Positions 62,191-64,000 of a stretch of 64,000 bases of DNA are shown here, piece after piece (the first letter of the stretch is position 1; each line of letters begins with the position of its first letter). The notes beneath the pieces were generated by a model that saw only the letters and a program-made list of their open reading frames with translations, did no database searches and was not told where the DNA came from. The translations under genes were made by a program, and so were the position numbers. Source of the DNA: CAZPHI01 sp964586425 (GTDB lineage: Bacteria > Bacillota > Clostridia > Lachnospirales > Lachnospiraceae); the NCBI GenBank assembly GCA_964586425.1, contig CAZPHI010000004.1:14553-78552 (forward strand), in the 5' to 3' direction.

Positions 62191-63240
62191 GTGAATGAAA
62201 AATCGTTGGGGATTTTGGAACAGTATGATTTTAAAGTCAGTATGACAAAAAGAGGAAGAGGTGCCTATATTCTTTACACTGACAAAGGTGTAAAGCTTCT
62301 ATATAGATGTGAAAAGTCAAATAAGCGCTATGAAAGTGAAAATAGGCTTACAAATGTACTTTATAATTTGGGCTATTGCAATGTTGATACATATTATGGT
62401 AATAATAATGGCGATTACATATCGGAGGATGATACGGGAAGATATTATGTGAAAAACTGGTTTGATGGCATCGAGTGTGATGTTACATCGTACAATGATG
62501 TCTGCGAGACAGTATCTGAACTTGCAATATTGCATGGTTACATGAATAAAGCTGGCAAGGAGTTGCGTGCAAGAGAAGCTGTAGAAATAAGAGCTGCAGA
62601 GATAGGTGAAGAAAGTACGGAAGTAAGTCTTGAAGAAATTAATCGTGAGAATACGTATCTTCCTAACATATATGCGAGGCGCAATAAGGAATTGAAGATG
62701 ATTAAGAATTATATTCAGAATAAAAATAAGAAGAATGAATTTGAGCTTATAGCGGTAAAAGTGTCAGGGATGTTCTGTGATGAGGCATATGAGACAACTG
62801 AAAGGATGAACGAATCATGTTATGAGGAGGAATATGATGAAGCAATTAAGAATAATGTTCTTTGCCATGGCAGCTACAGTTATCATAATGTGTTATGCAC
62901 TGATACAGGTATTGCGGTTACTAATTTTGATAGGTTTAAAGCTGACTGTCAGATTTACGACTTGTATCAGTTCATGCGCAAGATTCTTGAAAAAAATGAC
63001 TGGGATATGGCCCTCGGATACAAAATGATAGAGGAATATGATAAAAACAAAACATTGACTGACAAAGAACTACAGATTCTTGGGATAATGTTCTCATATC
63101 CGGAAAAGTTCTGGAAGATAGTAAACTATTATTTTAACTCTAATAAAGCATGGATTCCTGCTAAAAGCATTGAAAAGCTGCAAAAATGTATTGCACAACA
63201 AGAAAAAAGACGCCGCTTTGTAGATTCTATGATTAATTAA
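62191..63240 (+). CDS. CotS-like kinase-fold protein, probably inactive
   Basis: 349 residues from a GTG with GGGGAGG six bases upstream. Resembles the CotS/aminoglycoside-phosphotransferase fold: GRGAYILYTDKGVKLLYRCEKSNKRYESE at the start and LCHGSYSYHNVLC in the centre. In active members the loop is HGD-x4-N; here Ser228 replaces the Asp, and the metal loop DFD is replaced by NFD (TNFDRFKAD). A catalytic role is therefore doubtful. CotS-like proteins are spore coat proteins in spore formers; no other coat gene is seen here. Followed by the c-di-GMP riboswitch. Confidence 0.78.
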   Translation: MNEKSLGILEQYDFKVSMTKRGRGAYILYTDKGVKLLYRCEKSNKRYESENRLTNVLYNLGYCNVDTYYGNNNGDYISEDDTGRYYVKNWFDGIECDVTSYNDVCETVSELAILHGYMNKAGKELRAREAVEIRAAEIGEESTEVSLEEINRENTYLPNIYARRNKELKMIKNYIQNKNKKNEFELIAVKVSGMFCDEAYETTERMNESCYEEEYDEAIKNNVLCHGSYSYHNVLCTDTGIAVTNFDRFKADCQIYDLYQFMRKILEKNDWDMALGYKMIEEYDKNKTLTDKELQILGIMFSYPEKFWKIVNYYFNSNKAWIPAKSIEKLQKCIAQQEKRRRFVDSMIN

Positions 63241-63257
63241 TATAATAAAAATATATC

Positions 63258-63286
63258 TTGACATATGGATAACAATGACTTATTGT
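63258..63286 (+). promoter_or_regulatory. Promoter of the riboswitch transcript
   Basis: TTGACA (63258-63263), a 17-bp spacer and TATTGT (63281-63286) give a start near 63293, about 12 bp before the riboswitch begins. Confidence 0.6.
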
Positions 63287-63304
63287 TTTATATGGAGTGT
63301 AAAT

Positions 63305-63420
63305 TAAATAATAGAGGGCAAAGTTGTGGAAACGCAGTGACGCAAAGCTATAAGCCGCAAAAGACAATCAGTGAATTACTTAGGGGTAAAAGTAATTATA
63401 TAAGTTCTGATATATCAAGG
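63305..63420 (+). promoter_or_regulatory. c-di-GMP-I (GEMM-I) riboswitch
   Basis: The core elements read as GEMM-I: AGGGCAAAG (63315-63323), the stem with a GGAAAC-type GNRA tetraloop (about 63328-63333), GACGCAAAGC (63339-63348), then a second stem AATTACTT/AAGTAATT (about 63374-63395) with a GGGGT loop. These match the consensus AGGGCAAA-GNRA-GACGCAAAG. It binds cyclic di-GMP and controls the transcript through the strong terminator that follows. On or off polarity cannot be read safely by eye. Confidence 0.82.
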
Positions 63421-63430
63421 TAGTTAAGTT

Positions 63431-63499
63431 GCAATTATGAGTATATATATGCAGAGATGCATATGTATTCTTGTAGTTGCTTTTTTTTTTTTTTTTTTT
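63431..63499 (+). terminator. Very strong terminator with 19-T run
   Basis: GCAATTATGAGTATATATAT-GC (63431-63452) pairs with the segment 63459-63480 over 22 positions, with four G-U pairs, one mismatch and a 6-base loop. It is followed by 19 T (63481-63499). It lies between the riboswitch and the surface-protein gene and is the likely expression platform. Confidence 0.85.
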
Positions 63500-63523
63500 A
63501 TGAAAGAAATGAGGTAGAGGAAA

Positions 63524-64000
63524 ATGAAGAATAAGAAAAAAACAGTAATACTACTGATTATAATAGTAGTTTTACTAATAGCAGTAATATCAGTATTTGT
63601 GATAGTTAACCGTAACAATAATGTCAGCATAGCTGATTCGAAAGAAAAACAAACAGAAATTACAACGATGAAAGAGAGCCCTTCTCAAAAATCAGCGAAG
63701 GAAGTAACTGTGGAATTAAGTAGTGAAGAAACCATTAAGGAGAATGAGAGTTCTACACAAGCATTAGCTGAGACTTCGTCAAGCGAAGTCTCAACTCAGG
63801 GAAGTGATGCTGAAGGTGTAACACAAGCTGCAACAACACCGAATATCATATCGCAGCAAAATCCTGTTGAGAATCAGAATAGTGATGCAAATCCAACACC
63901 AGAACCACAGTCAGAACCTCAGCCAGAACAAAGTGGTAATGAAAATCAGGGAAGAGTGGAACTTACTGAACTAAAGAAAGATATAGAAAAAATCTTAAAG
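63524..64000 (+). CDS. Membrane-anchored surface protein under c-di-GMP control (3' partial)
   Basis: 159 residues are visible from the ATG at 63524; the frame is open to the window end. A ribosome binding site-like GAGGTAGAGG precedes it. Residues 8-28 are one very hydrophobic helix after MKNKKK, either a signal peptide or an anchor. The rest is a Ser/Thr/Glu/Gln/Pro-rich stretch with PEPQSEPQPEQ, typical of a stalk or wall-spanning linker. The functional domain lies beyond the window. Control by the upstream riboswitch suggests an adhesion or motility-related surface protein (inference). Confidence 0.85.
   Translation, partial: MKNKKKTVILLIIIVVLLIAVISVFVIVNRNNNVSIADSKEKQTEITTMKESPSQKSAKEVTVELSSEETIKENESSTQALAETSSSEVSTQGSDAEGVTQAATTPNIISQQNPVENQNSDANPTPEPQSEPQPEQSGNENQGRVELTELKKDIEKILK

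Noticed and set aside
63481..63499. 19-T run as an assembly artefact
   Set aside because: It directly follows a 22-position terminator stem, which explains it; only its exact length is doubtful.

Overview
The window reads as the chromosome of a low-GC Gram-positive anaerobe, most likely a Lachnospiraceae (Clostridia). The grounds are the AT-rich sequence with strong GGAGG ribosome binding sites, a T-box leader on metG, a large SRP RNA with an Alu domain between tadA and dnaX, a c-di-GMP-I-type riboswitch, an archaeal-type prolyl-tRNA synthetase, and several small families I know mainly from that group. No rRNA, tRNA, CRISPR array, insertion sequence or prophage is visible. Most genes are housekeeping genes on the + strand, with a few minus-strand islands.

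Layout. 1-3.4 kb: NUDIX hydrolase (5' cut by the window), flavin reductase and an OLD-type ATPase/TOPRIM protein in overlapping frames, then a convergent XRE regulator. 3.4-5.8 kb (minus): MurG, a radical SAM protein and a TSCPD protein. 5.8-12 kb: MTA/SAH nucleosidase, glucose-6-phosphate isomerase, a D-2-hydroxyacid dehydrogenase, a PTS EIIC-like membrane protein and small unknowns. 12-18 kb: DUF885 lipoprotein (minus), an unknown 797-residue surface protein and a cation/proton antiporter. 18-21.3 kb: T-box, metG, tatD. 21.4-25 kb: response regulator, histidine kinase, lipoprotein. 25-29.7 kb: LRR protein, VWA protein, MoxR ATPase, rsmA. 29.8-31.7 kb: DUF6128-like protein, GNAT, tadA. 31.9-36.6 kb: SRP RNA, phosphofructokinase, dnaX, ybaB, recR. 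36.6-46.4 kb: a three-gene SMC complex resembling JetA-JetB-JetC (MksF-MksE-MksB), then a TPR/acidic/degenerate P-loop protein. 46.4-49.7 kb: transketolase and dinB (convergent). 50-54.2 kb: LysM-G5-M23 peptidase, GtrB-like glycosyltransferase and a GT-C glycosyltransferase broken into three frames. 54.2-58.7 kb: murA, a second histidine kinase/response regulator pair and an RluA-type pseudouridine synthase. 58.7-62 kb: AI-2E transporter remnant, proS, cca. 62-64 kb: CotS-like pseudokinase, then a c-di-GMP riboswitch, a very strong terminator and a membrane-anchored surface protein cut by the window end.

The most interesting system is the SMC operon at 36.6-46.4 kb. It has the gene order and protein sizes of Wadjet JetABC but no JetD nuclease. 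It sits directly behind the conserved dnaX-ybaB-recR block and is followed by an unusual acidic protein with a damaged P-loop. This suggests a chromosomal, possibly housekeeping, MksBEF-like condensin rather than a plasmid-defence cassette. Other points of note are the two riboswitch-type leaders (Met T-box and c-di-GMP), several decaying genes (GT-C, AI-2E, a shortened DUF6128-like gene) and the kinase-fold protein that lacks its catalytic Asp. All family names come from motifs read by eye; no database search was possible.
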